A stretch of DNA of 7,263 nucleotides. Origin: Pseudomonadota bacterium (GTDB lineage Bacteria; Myxococcota; Polyangia; GCA-2747355; JACKDQ01). Below the pieces are notes generated by a model. That model ran no database searches. It was given only the letters and a program-made list of their open reading frames with translations, and was not told the DNA's origin. The stretch lies in contig JAUVBO010000116.1 in assembly GCA_030591195.1 (NCBI GenBank), forward strand, positions 1 to 7,263, written 5' to 3'. Position numbers and translations under genes: made by a program. This document shows positions 1-6,921 of this stretch, in pieces; within the stretch, counting starts at the first letter, position 1, and each line of letters starts with the position of its first letter.

Positions 1-563
<563 letters not shown>

Positions 564-617
564 GGCAACGAGTATGTCGGTTGCTCCGCGCGGCGGTCAA
601 CCAGTCGGTGACCCGAT

Positions 618-641
618 GCCGCAGGTACGGTTACCTGCGGC
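618..641 (-). terminator. Perfect 10-bp hairpin at the methyltransferase stop (terminator-like, no U run)
   Basis: The arms GCCGCAGGTA (618-627) and TACCTGCGGC (632-641) are perfect reverse complements around a 4-nt loop. The right arm takes in part of the methyltransferase stop codon (633-631). On the minus strand it is not followed by a T tract, so it is not a standard intrinsic terminator. It could protect the 3' end of the glycosyltransferase-methyltransferase message, reduce read-through into the regulator gene, or be a protein-binding palindrome. The structure is directly visible; its role is inferred. Confidence 0.45.
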
Positions 642-1350
642 GGAGCACGACGACCATGAATCCGCCGAGGTGGCGCAGCAGCGGCGCGCTGGCGGCGAAG
701 CGCTCGGCGGTGGTCAGCAGGTTCTTGATCACCGGCACGCTGTGGAAGTGGGACGACGGCGTCAGCACGCGCACGCCGTGGACCCGCAGCAGCTCGGCCT
801 TGCCGGCCGGCAAGTAGCTGCGGACGTCGGCGAGGGAGTCGTAGCGGGTGTAGACGTCGGCGTCGGTGTAGCTGCGACCGATCCGCGTCGGTTGCTTGAG
901 CACCTTGATCAGGTGGCGCAGGCTGTGGCGGTTGTAGAACTCGAGCACGAGATAGCCGCCCGGGCGCGTGACGCGTACCAGCTCGGCCACGGTCTCGGCG
1001 ATGGTCGGCACATGGGCCAGGACCTTGAAGCTGACCACGGCGTCGAAGTAGTCATCGGGGAAGGGCACCGCATCCACCGACCCCTGGAGCACCTTCAGCC
1101 CGCGGGCCCGGGCCCAGGCGAGCATCCCGGCCGAGAGGTCGAGACCGATCGCCTCGGTGGCGTCGACGGCGAGGCGGCGGAGGATCAACCCGGTGCCGCA
1201 GCCGGCCTCGAGGACGCGGCCCTGGCAGTGCTCGCGGGACAGCGCCACCTCGAGGTCGTCGATGAACTGGTGGTAGCCCTGGTGACGGTGACGCTCGTAG
1301 CCAGAGCTGAACTCATCATAGTAGCTGCGTGAACGGGACAGGTTCTTCAT
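631..1350 (-). CDS. Class I SAM-dependent methyltransferase (Methyltransf_11/25-like)
   Basis: Probable cytosolic methyltransferase that transfers a methyl group from S-adenosylmethionine to an unidentified small-molecule or glycan substrate. The 239-residue protein has the Rossmann-type motifs in order: motif I VLEAGCGTG (46-54), the acidic ribose-binding residue D71 in GLDLS, the PFPDDYFDAV segment (about 96-105) and RVTRPGGYLVLE (126-137), as in UbiE/COQ5-like and Methyltransf_11 proteins. The reading frame is open further upstream to 1497, but ATG 1350 is chosen because AAGGA lies 9 nt before it and the longer version would run through the glycosyltransferase. Only 16 bp separate it from that gene's stop, and the ribosome site begins 2 nt after it, so the two are very likely translated from one mRNA and perhaps coupled. 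The partner suggests a glycan, glycolipid or glycosylated metabolite as substrate. It is unlikely to be UbiE itself. Confidence 0.9.
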   Translation of the reverse strand: MKNLSRSRSYYDEFSSGYERHRHQGYHQFIDDLEVALSREHCQGRVLEAGCGTGLILRRLAVDATEAIGLDLSAGMLAWARARGLKVLQGSVDAVPFPDDYFDAVVSFKVLAHVPTIAETVAELVRVTRPGGYLVLEFYNRHSLRHLIKVLKQPTRIGRSYTDADVYTRYDSLADVRSYLPAGKAELLRVHGVRVLTPSSHFHSVPVIKNLLTTAERFAASAPLLRHLGGFMVVVLRRR

Positions 1351-1366
1351 TGCGTCGGATCCTTGA

Positions 1367-2494
1367 TCACCGCAGGACCTCCTGGTAGAGCGCCTCGTAT
1401 TGTCGGGCGACACGCGAGATGTCGAAGTGTGCCCGCGCCACCCTCGGACCGGCGTCGGCCAATTTAGCTCGGTGGACGGGATTGTCCAGCAGGTCACCGA
1501 CCACCCGCGCCAACGCCTGGGGATCGCGGGCCGGGACCGCCAGCCCGACGTCGCCGACGAGGATCTCGCTCAGCGGCGGCTGGTCGGCCACCACCAGCGG
1601 GACGCCGAGGGCCATCGCCTCGATCAGCACCAGGGGCAGGTCCATCTTCGCGTAGAGCGACTCGGCGGGGAGCAGGCAGAGGTCGCAGGCGCCGAGCAAG
1701 TCGAGGATGTCGGGGACCTGATGGTAGAAACGCACCTGCCCGAGCAGTCCGGCCGCCCCGAGCTCGCGCCTCAGCTGCTCCTCGATCGTCCGGGATGCCT
1801 GCTGCTTGATCCGACAGGCGAGGATGAATGTCGTCTTCGCCTGGCGGGGGCCGAGCGCGATGATCGCCCGGGTGACCGTCTCGGCCGCCCGGGAGAACTG
1901 GTAGTCGCCGGGGTAGATTACCAGCGACTGATCCGCGGCGATCCGGTGGCGGGCACGAGTCGCCGCGCGGCGGTCGCGGCTCGGCGGCTCGGGGATCTGG
2001 ATCCCGGGCGGGATCACCGCCAGCCGCGCGCTGGCGATCCCCGCGCGCTCGAAGCGGAGGCGGGTGTGGTTCGACAAGACCACCACACGGTCGGCGAACA
2101 GCAGCCTGTCGGCCCGGTGGAAGCTCGCCGGACAGGAGCAGACGGTTTGCACCGTGCGTCGTGGACGCGCCTTGAGTGCCAAGCGCGCGGCAAAGGACGC
2201 CCGTGGGTTCGGGGCGAAGAAGAAGTTGGTCAACGCGGTCTCGTCGCGGCGCAGCAGGCGAGCCAGAGCCCGCAGGTTCTGGGCGAGGGCGGGCGTGTGC
2301 GCGCCGTTGCCGGCGGGATAGACGGGCTCGCTGGTCACGCCGTCGGCTGGCAGCCGATAGCCCGTCGGCGTCATCACCCGGTAGTCGAAGCGCTCGCCGG
2401 CCACGGCCAGGTCCTTGACCAGGTTCTTGCTGCTGTCATTCCAGGGCGGGGCGACGGGCTTGGAGACCATCAGCACCGATCGACGCGGCGTCAT
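1367..2494 (-). CDS. GT4-like (GT-B fold) glycosyltransferase
   Basis: Predicted retaining glycosyltransferase that moves a sugar from a nucleotide-sugar donor to an unknown acceptor. The 375-residue length is typical of GT-B enzymes. The N-terminal half opens with a beta strand and a loop (RRSVLMVSKPVAPPW) followed by SSKNLVKDL, as in acceptor domains of this class. A central VVLSNHTRLRFERAG and AVIPPGI (about 138-165) is the usual 'become visible, then name the PPG turn' segment of GT4. The donor domain carries KMDLPLVLIEAMALG (283-297), matching the E-x7-E region with E292 as the conserved second acid and D285 near the place of the first. ATG 2494 has GAGG 6 nt upstream. The open frame reaches 2974, but that extension is Arg/His-rich and overlaps the divergent gene's receiver domain. 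No membrane segment is seen. It forms an operon with the methyltransferase. Confidence 0.9.
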   Translation of the reverse strand: MTPRRSVLMVSKPVAPPWNDSSKNLVKDLAVAGERFDYRVMTPTGYRLPADGVTSEPVYPAGNGAHTPALAQNLRALARLLRRDETALTNFFFAPNPRASFAARLALKARPRRTVQTVCSCPASFHRADRLLFADRVVVLSNHTRLRFERAGIASARLAVIPPGIQIPEPPSRDRRAATRARHRIAADQSLVIYPGDYQFSRAAETVTRAIIALGPRQAKTTFILACRIKQQASRTIEEQLRRELGAAGLLGQVRFYHQVPDILDLLGACDLCLLPAESLYAKMDLPLVLIEAMALGVPLVVADQPPLSEILVGDVGLAVPARDPQALARVVGDLLDNPVHRAKLADAGPRVARAHFDISRVARQYEALYQEVLR

Positions 2495-2731
2495 CGGAAA
2501 CCTCGCAACGGGGGCGCGCTTCAAGTGCCGAACTTTATCGCGTCTACGGCGCGGAGGTCCATGAGATGGAGATGAGGAACGGATGGTATTTGCGCGATTT
2601 TCTTGACGATAGGCTTCCGAGCGTGATACGCAAAAGCGTTTAGATTTCAATCGCGAGTGGTATGGGCTGGCACCGGACGGCGGATGACTGTTCGCCCTCG
2701 AAGTGCCCGTCAGTGCCTCTGGAGGCGCGGG
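2495..2731. other. Divergent intergenic region between glycosyltransferase and receiver-protein genes
   Basis: This 237-bp stretch is visibly richer in AT than the flanking genes, especially at 2575-2660, and must hold promoters for both directions. A candidate plus-strand promoter is listed separately. On the minus strand a GATAAA hexamer (2535-2540 on the plus strand as TTTATC) could be a -10 for the glycosyltransferase operon, but I find no convincing -35 at the right distance. A small palindrome ACGC-AAAA-GCGT lies at 2628-2639, right at the expected plus-strand start point. I see no gene here. Confidence 0.6.
2603..2630 (+). promoter_or_regulatory. Candidate sigma70-type promoter for the receiver-protein operon
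   Basis: TTGACG (2603-2608) is followed after 16 bp by GATACG (2625-2630). The -35 matches consensus at five of six positions; the -10 is weak. The predicted start near 2637 would leave a leader of about 95 nt before ATG 2732. The tRNA promoter in this window uses a similar -10 (TATACG), which gives mild support. Confidence 0.4.
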
Positions 2732-4033
2732 ATGCCGAAGAAGATCCTCCTGGCCGAGGACAGCGTGACCATGCAGGAGGTCGTGCAAATGACCCTTGCT
2801 GCCGAAGATTTCACGGTCACGGTGGTGGGAAGCGTGGACGAGGCGCTGGCCCGGGCGAAGGAGATCGATCCGGACTTGGTGTTGGCGGATCTGTCGATGC
2901 TGGTCAAGAACGCCTACGACCTCAGCAAGGAGCTGAAGGACGCCGGGCTGACCGCGCCGGTGCTCGCGCTGCATGGCAGCGCGGCGCCCTACGACGCGGC
3001 CAAGGGCGCGTCAGCGGGGCTCGCCGCGGCCCTCGCCAAGCCCTTCGACAGTCAGGCGTTGATCGACAAGGTCATCGAGCTAACCGGAGCGGTGCCGCAC
3101 AAGGAGGCCCGGGCGCCGATCCAGTCGCTCGCGCCCCCGATCGGCGCCGACATCGCCATCGAGGCCGTCTCCCTCGCCGACGCGGCGCCCAAGCCCGCGC
3201 CACCCACGCCTGCGGCGGCGCCCAAGCCCGCGCCGCCCAAGCCCGCGCCGCCCAAGCCCGCGCCACCACCGGAGCCTGCCGGGGCGGCCAAGCCCGCGGC
3301 GGCGCCCAAGCCTGCGCCACCACCGGAGCCTGCCGTGGCGGCCAAGCCCGCGGCGGCGCCCAGGCCTGCGCCACCCAAGCCGCCGGCGATGCCCAAGGCT
3401 GCCCCGCTGACGCCTGAGGTGCCGGCCGAGGCCCCCTCGCCTGCACCGCCGCCGGCGCCTGCTGCCGCGCCGCAGCAGCCAGCCGCGGTGGCCGCCGAGC
3501 CGACGGAGATCACCATCGAGGCCGAGCCCCCGCCACCCTCGGCGGCGAGCGAGCGACTGCCGTCGTTCGATATGCCGATCCAGGCGCCCGCAGCCCAGCT
3601 GGCTCCCGCGGTCGCTGCGGCGCTGGATGTCGTGGTGGCGCCGGGCCGGCCGGACCGCCCGGGGGCCACACTGCTCGGCATGCGCCCCCCGGAGGGGCTA
3701 CCCACGCCACCACCGGGGATGCCGTTGCCCCCCGAGCCCGAGTCCGAGCCAGTCGCCGTGGCTGCACCCGTCCCGACGCCGGCTGCGCTCGCGGAGATCG
3801 GCGAGCTGCGGGCCGAGATGGCGCAGCTGCAGCAGCGGGTGGTGGACATCGACCGCGAGCTCAAGCGGCTGGCCGCCGCCGCTCCGGCCGCTGCGGCTCC
3901 GGATGGTGGGGGCGTCGACCCGGCCGTCCAGAAAAAGGTGCTGGAGAAGGTGATCTGGGAGGTCGTGCCCGAGCTGGCCGAGGCGATGATCCGTGAGGAG
4001 CTGGACCGCCTGGTCGAGACGCGCGGCAAGTAA
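2732..4033 (+). CDS. Receiver-domain protein with long Pro/Ala-rich region and conserved-looking C-terminal helix
   Basis: Two-component receiver without a recognisable DNA-binding or enzymatic output domain; 433 residues. Residues 3-118 form the receiver, with E9/D10, phosphoacceptor D53 in LVLADLSM and K103 in AKPFD. The usual Thr/Ser after beta-4 appears to be H81 (LALHGS), so switching may be atypical. Residues 123-350 are dominated by Pro, Ala, Lys and Glu, with PKPAP and 18-residue repeats, and are probably disordered. A short coiled-coil stretch (about 356-382, ELRAEMAQLQQRV...) leads to a charged amphipathic C-terminus (395-433, with WEVVPELAEAMIREELDRL). ATG 2732 has GGAGG 6 nt upstream; the frame is open to 2657 but that part lacks domain sense. 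An isochorismatase-family gene follows 37 bp later. I infer a scaffold or localisation role rather than transcription control; the receiver call is firm, the role is not. Confidence 0.9.
   Translation: MPKKILLAEDSVTMQEVVQMTLAAEDFTVTVVGSVDEALARAKEIDPDLVLADLSMLVKNAYDLSKELKDAGLTAPVLALHGSAAPYDAAKGASAGLAAALAKPFDSQALIDKVIELTGAVPHKEARAPIQSLAPPIGADIAIEAVSLADAAPKPAPPTPAAAPKPAPPKPAPPKPAPPPEPAGAAKPAAAPKPAPPPEPAVAAKPAAAPRPAPPKPPAMPKAAPLTPEVPAEAPSPAPPPAPAAAPQQPAAVAAEPTEITIEAEPPPPSAASERLPSFDMPIQAPAAQLAPAVAAALDVVVAPGRPDRPGATLLGMRPPEGLPTPPPGMPLPPEPESEPVAVAAPVPTPAALAEIGELRAEMAQLQQRVVDIDRELKRLAAAAPAAAAPDGGGVDPAVQKKVLEKVIWEVVPELAEAMIREELDRLVETRGK
3221..3376 (+). repeat. In-frame tandem repeats inside the Pro/Ala-rich region
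   Basis: Three head-to-tail 15-bp units (CCCAAGCCCGCGCCG type, encoding PKPAP) occupy 3221-3265. The last overlaps the first of two adjacent 54-bp units, 3251-3304 and 3305-3358, which differ at only 2 of 54 bases and encode 18 residues each (174-191 and 192-209, starting PKPAPPPEPA). A partial third copy starts at 3359. All unit lengths are multiples of three, so changes in copy number would keep the frame. Confidence 0.9.
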
Positions 4034-4070
4034 GCCCGACGCTGGACCCTTAGCCGCGAGACGAGCCGCG

Positions 4071-4649
4071 ATGCAGCGCGATGAGCTGGATCTGTTTTCC
4101 GAGCGCACCGGGATCTGCATCATCGATGTGCAGGAACGGCTCGCTGCTGCGATGCCGGACAAGGTGCTCAAGGGCACCTTGCGCAACTGCCTCAACCTGA
4201 TCGAGGCTGCTCGGGTGCTCGGCATGCCGGTGGTGGTCAGCGAGCAGTGTCCCAAGGGGCTCGGCCAGACCTTGCCGGTGATCGCCGAGTCGGTGTTGCG
4301 CCTGCCGCGGGAGCGGGTCTTCTTCTTCGAGAAGGAAGCGTTCGACTGCACGGAGGTGCCGGTCTTCGAGCGCTGGATCCGTGACTGCGGTCGCGCCCAG
4401 TGGATCGTCGCCGGGATGGAGGCCCACGTCTGCGTCTACCAGACAGTTCGCGGTCTGGCCCGGCGGGACCTGCTGGTCCACGTGCCGCGCGACGCGGTGG
4501 TCTCGCGGACCATGGCGAACTGGGAGATCGGCCTCAAGCTGGTCGAGAAGGCGGGGGGGCTGGTCACCGCTACCGAGGTGGTGCTCTTCGACCTGCTCAA
4601 GCGCGCGGGTACGGCGGAGTTCAAGCTGCTGTCGCGCATCATCAAGTAG
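4071..4649 (+). CDS. Isochorismatase-family (cysteine hydrolase) protein, ISOC1/2-like
   Basis: Cysteine hydrolase-fold enzyme of 192 residues; the physiological substrate cannot be read from the sequence. The catalytic triad is visible: D19 in IIDVQERL, K88 in FFEKEAFDC and nucleophile C121 in GMEAHVCVYQT, followed by the family's glycine-rich and acidic positions. SEQCPKGLG (58-66) and the short length resemble the ISOC1/ISOC2-like subgroup (vertebrate ISOC proteins have TEQYPKGLG) rather than siderophore-pathway isochorismatases, and no chorismate genes are nearby. No signal peptide or membrane segment is seen, so it is probably cytosolic. ATG 4071 begins the conserved part; the ribosome site is weak (GAG-rich sequence at 4058-4065). 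It lies 37 bp after the receiver gene, so the two are probably co-transcribed, though no functional link is known to me. It converges with the PP2C gene. Confidence 0.92.
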   Translation: MQRDELDLFSERTGICIIDVQERLAAAMPDKVLKGTLRNCLNLIEAARVLGMPVVVSEQCPKGLGQTLPVIAESVLRLPRERVFFFEKEAFDCTEVPVFERWIRDCGRAQWIVAGMEAHVCVYQTVRGLARRDLLVHVPRDAVVSRTMANWEIGLKLVEKAGGLVTATEVVLFDLLKRAGTAEFKLLSRIIK

Positions 4650-4692
4650 GCGGACGCCGAGCCGGCTCCAGCGAGGCCTTCCGCCAGCTGAG

Positions 4693-6003
4693 CTACTTCT
4701 CTTCGCGGCCGCCGACCTCGGTGTCCTCGAAGAAGGCGTCGTCGGTCATGTCCGGCAGGGAGGCCTGTAGGCGCGCGCCCGAGAGATCGGCGGTGGTCTT
4801 GCGCAGCCGCCGCGCGAGCACTTGGACGAAGCTCCACAGGAGCTTGACCGAGACCTGGGTCTCGTTGCGGATGATGTCGAAGAAGTGCGTACGGTCGAGG
4901 GAGAGCAGGCGAGCCTCCCCCTCGGCTGAGGCGCTGGCGCTGCGGGGCTGGGAGTCGACCATCGCCATCTCGCCGAAGTGGTCGCCGGCGGTGAGGTGGG
5001 TGATGAAGGTCTCGTCCTTGTGCAGCCGCACCTTGCCTTCGAGGATGATGTAGAGCTTGCTGCCCGGTGCCTCTTCCTCGATGATCAGCTCGCCATCGTC
5101 GAAGTCCTCGACCTCGGTGATGTTCATCACCCGGACGAGCTCCTTGTAGTTGAGGTAGCGGAAGATCGGCATGCCCTTGAGGGCCTCGATCTTGAGCGTC
5201 AGCTCCTTGGTCCGGTGGTCCTCGTCCTCGGCAGCCTCGACCCGCACGACGATCGAGGTGATGTTGTCCGCGCCCCCGCTCTCGTTGGCGAAGTCGATGA
5301 ACGCAGCGGTGATCTGCTTGACGTCGTCGAGCGCGAGTACCTCCGAGATCTTCTCCTCGCAGTCGTCGAGGTAGCCGTGGAGGCCGTCGGAGCAGAGCAT
5401 GAAGTTGTCGCCCGGCAGCACGTCGAAGTCGAGGGTGTCCACCTCCACCGACTCGTAGACGCCGACCGCGCGGGTCATCGCGTTCTTGTAGTCCTTGTAG
5501 GGTGAGGAGTCGATGTCCTCGGCCTTGAGCTTGCCGCGGCGGACCAGCTCGTTGACCAGCGAGTGGTCCTCCGAGAGCTGGTGCACCTGCTCCTGCCGCA
5601 TCAGGTAGATCCGGCTGTCGCCGACGTGGGCGATGAAGCCCCGGTTGCCCGCGAGCAGCAGCACGGTGCAGGTGGTGCCCATGCCGCGCTTGTCCGGCTG
5701 GAGCTGGGCCCGCTGGTAGATCGCGCTGCAGGCTTCCTGCACGGCATGCTCGAGCATTCGCAGCATGTCGCTGCGTACCGCCGGCGAGCTGTCCTCGTTG
5801 CAGCGCTCGATCAGATCGTTGTTGTTGGCCACCGCGTCGCGGAGCCGACGCACGCAGAGCGACGAGGCGACCTCGCCCGCCGCGTGACCACCCATTCCGT
5901 CGGCGACGACGAAGAGCCGGAGGTTCTTGTCGACGAGGAAGTTGTCCTCGTTGTGGTCACGAGTCTTGCCGACATCGGTTGAGGCCCAAAAATTGAGGCG
6001 CAC
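4693..6003 (-). CDS. PP2C-type Ser/Thr protein phosphatase fused to a cyclic-nucleotide-binding domain
   Basis: Probable cytosolic metal-dependent phosphatase (PPM/PP2C) that removes phosphate from Ser/Thr, with activity or location set by a bound cyclic nucleotide; 436 residues. The PP2C domain (about 1-255) shows RDHNEDN (15-21), the metal-binding DGMGGHAAGE (35-44), GTTCTV (109-114), HVGDSR (126-131), LSEDHSL (143-149), SDG with D206, and GGADN with D246. The cNMP domain (about 278-400) has LYIILEGKVRLH and the phosphate-binding cassette FGEMAMVDSQPRSAS (343-357), including E345 and R354, so it looks able to bind ligand. The acidic tail (418-436) is of unknown role. Start is GTG 6003, with a G-rich ribosome site (GGGGGT) 4 nt upstream. 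It would be expected to counter Ser/Thr kinases, none of which is in the window. It follows the degenerate histidine phosphatase by 81 bp. Confidence 0.95.
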   Translation of the reverse strand: MRLNFWASTDVGKTRDHNEDNFLVDKNLRLFVVADGMGGHAAGEVASSLCVRRLRDAVANNNDLIERCNEDSSPAVRSDMLRMLEHAVQEACSAIYQRAQLQPDKRGMGTTCTVLLLAGNRGFIAHVGDSRIYLMRQEQVHQLSEDHSLVNELVRRGKLKAEDIDSSPYKDYKNAMTRAVGVYESVEVDTLDFDVLPGDNFMLCSDGLHGYLDDCEEKISEVLALDDVKQITAAFIDFANESGGADNITSIVVRVEAAEDEDHRTKELTLKIEALKGMPIFRYLNYKELVRVMNITEVEDFDDGELIIEEEAPGSKLYIILEGKVRLHKDETFITHLTAGDHFGEMAMVDSQPRSASASAEGEARLLSLDRTHFFDIIRNETQVSVKLLWSFVQVLARRLRKTTADLSGARLQASLPDMTDDAFFEDTEVGGREEK

Positions 6004-6023
6004 GAATACCCCCAGAGAACCGC

Positions 6024-6053
6024 AGGATAGCCACAGAGCCGCCGGGGAGACAA
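6024..6053 (-). promoter_or_regulatory. Candidate promoter for the PP2C-cNMP gene
   Basis: Read on the minus strand, TTGTCT (6053-6048) and TATCCT (6029-6024) are separated by 18 bp; each matches the sigma70 consensus at four of six positions. Transcription would start near 6017, giving a leader of about 14 nt. The gene could instead be read from the upstream phosphatase-like gene. Confidence 0.35.
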
Positions 6054-6057
6054 GCCC

Positions 6058-6084
6058 CCCCCGTGGTGGCTTTGCCCGCGGGGG
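6058..6084 (-). terminator. Terminator-like hairpin just after the histidine-phosphatase-like gene
   Basis: On the minus strand CCCCCG directly after the stop codon pairs with CGGGGG 15 nt later, and an inner GGC-AAA-GCC stem fits inside the loop. No U run follows (the next bases are GGCTTGTCT), so termination would be weak or factor-dependent. It lies between this gene and the candidate PP2C promoter. Confidence 0.35.
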
Positions 6085-6711
6085 TTAGCCGAGAGCCGCG
6101 GCGAGGTCGCTGCCCCGCCAGTTCGTCGCTATCACGGAGGTGTTTCGCGGGTAGTCGTCAAAGCGCACGACCGAGATCGAGCCGGGATCGATCCCGATCC
6201 GGTGGTACGACGCGACGGGGACCTTCATATACTCGGCGATCAGCAACCCAATCGGGATCCGGTGGGTGATGACGACGATGTTGCCGTCACCGGGGTTGTC
6301 GACCAGGGCCTGCTGGACCGAGGCACGCACGCGCTGGTCGACCTGATCGAGCGGCTCGGCGAAGAAGTCCTGCGAACCCTCTCCGCCCTCGATGAACGCC
6401 CGGTAGGCGGGGCTGGCCTCGAGCTCGGCCACCGGCCGACCTTCCCAGGTGCCGAGATCGACCGCGGCCAGGCGTGGATCGCGGGTCGTGTCGATCCCGC
6501 GGGCCTGGGCCAGCAGGTTGGCCGTCTGGAGCGCACGGGCGAGGGGACTGGTGATGATCTCGGTCACGTCGCGACCGGCCAGGGCATCAACCGCTGCTCT
6601 AGCCTGCGCCAATCCCTCTTCGGACAGGTCGGCGTCCTGGCTGCCAACCACCAACCCAGCCTGGTGCAAGGGCGTAACGCCCGGGCGAACGAGAAAAAGG
6701 TGCGTTGCCAA
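6085..6711 (-). CDS. Histidine phosphatase (phosphoglycerate mutase-like) protein with RPG in place of RHG
   Basis: Branch 1 histidine phosphatase superfamily protein of 208 residues. The fold markers are present: LVRPG (7-11) at the family's N-terminal RHG motif, SPLARALQTA with R59, LGTWEG with E90, and VVITH with H150. The residue that normally takes the phosphate, the His of RHG, is Pro10 (codon CCG), so classical catalysis through a phosphohistidine should be impossible; the other active-site residues remain, consistent with a ligand-binding or regulatory pseudoenzyme. The start is TTG 6711: AGAGGA lies 5-6 nt upstream, the LFLVR strand follows at once, and no ATG fits. The PP2C-cNMP gene follows on the same strand. 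Without the His its substrate cannot be guessed; relatives act on sugar phosphates, nucleotides or phosphoproteins (SixA-like, CobC-like). It could also be a subfamily where the change is fixed. Confidence 0.85.
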   Translation of the reverse strand: MATHLFLVRPGVTPLHQAGLVVGSQDADLSEEGLAQARAAVDALAGRDVTEIITSPLARALQTANLLAQARGIDTTRDPRLAAVDLGTWEGRPVAELEASPAYRAFIEGGEGSQDFFAEPLDQVDQRVRASVQQALVDNPGDGNIVVITHRIPIGLLIAEYMKVPVASYHRIGIDPGSISVVRFDDYPRNTSVIATNWRGSDLAAALG

Positions 6712-6872
6712 CGAGATCCTCTGTGGAAATTCTTTGTGATTCGGAATGATTGTCGAGCGTGGCCCGTCTGCCGCGCCCGGACACCATCTTCACCCTATGG
6801 CGGGGCGTCGGGTTCGTCAACCGACTCGGTCGTTTGGGGTGCTCGACGCTGATTGGTAGTTGCTACAGGTCA
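6712..6872. other. Divergent intergenic region between phosphatase-like gene and tRNA promoter
   Basis: I see no gene here with convincing coding character. On the minus strand TTGACG (6820-6815) and TAGGGT (6797-6792) are 17 bp apart and could be the promoter for the histidine-phosphatase-like gene, with transcription from about 6785 and a leader of about 74 nt. The -35 is good, the -10 poor. Confidence 0.4.
6792..6820 (-). promoter_or_regulatory. Candidate promoter for the histidine-phosphatase-like gene
   Basis: TTGACG and TAGGGT on the minus strand are separated by 17 bp. Five of six -35 positions match the sigma70 consensus but only three of six -10 positions do, so this is tentative. 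Confidence 0.35.
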
Positions 6873-6901
6873 TTGACAGCGCCCGTTTGCTGAGCTATAC
6901 G
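6873..6901 (+). promoter_or_regulatory. Sigma70-type promoter of the tRNA-Gln/tRNA-Glu unit
   Basis: A perfect TTGACA (6873-6878) is followed by an optimal 17-bp spacer and TATACG (6896-6901). Transcription should start near 6908, about 14 nt before tRNA-Gln. The bases between the -10 and the start (GCAGGCG) are GC-rich, a feature of stable-RNA promoters under stringent control. Control by ppGpp is inferred from this, not shown. Confidence 0.75.
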
Positions 6902-6921
6902 GCAGGCGAAATTGACGTTTT

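Noticed and set aside
1400..2575. 391-codon plus-strand open frame opposite the glycosyltransferase
   Set aside because: GC-rich shadow; the minus strand carries a coherent GT4-like protein with a good ribosome site.
2669..2684. Possible sigma54 promoter (TGGCAC) upstream of the receiver gene
   Set aside because: TGGCAC is present but the -12 TTGC element is missing at the required spacing.
2657..2731. Longer receiver-protein start at 2657
   Set aside because: Receiver domains begin with a short basic start and beta-1, which matches ATG 2732 preceded by GGAGG; the 25 extra residues add nothing recognisable.
2495..2974. Longer glycosyltransferase start at 2974
   Set aside because: The extra 160 residues overlap the divergent receiver gene, look non-coding, and ATG 2494 has GAGG at a suitable distance.
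3221..3376. CRISPR-like array
   Set aside because: The repeats are adjacent without unique spacers and are in-frame parts of a Pro/Ala-rich coding region.
3052..4029. 325-codon minus-strand frame opposite the Pro/Ala-rich region
   Set aside because: It is a Gly/Ala/Ser-rich mirror of the GCC/CCG codon tract.
4978..5982. Plus-strand frames opposite the PP2C gene
   Set aside because: Val/Asp/Glu-rich mirrors of PP2C codons, with no domain pattern.
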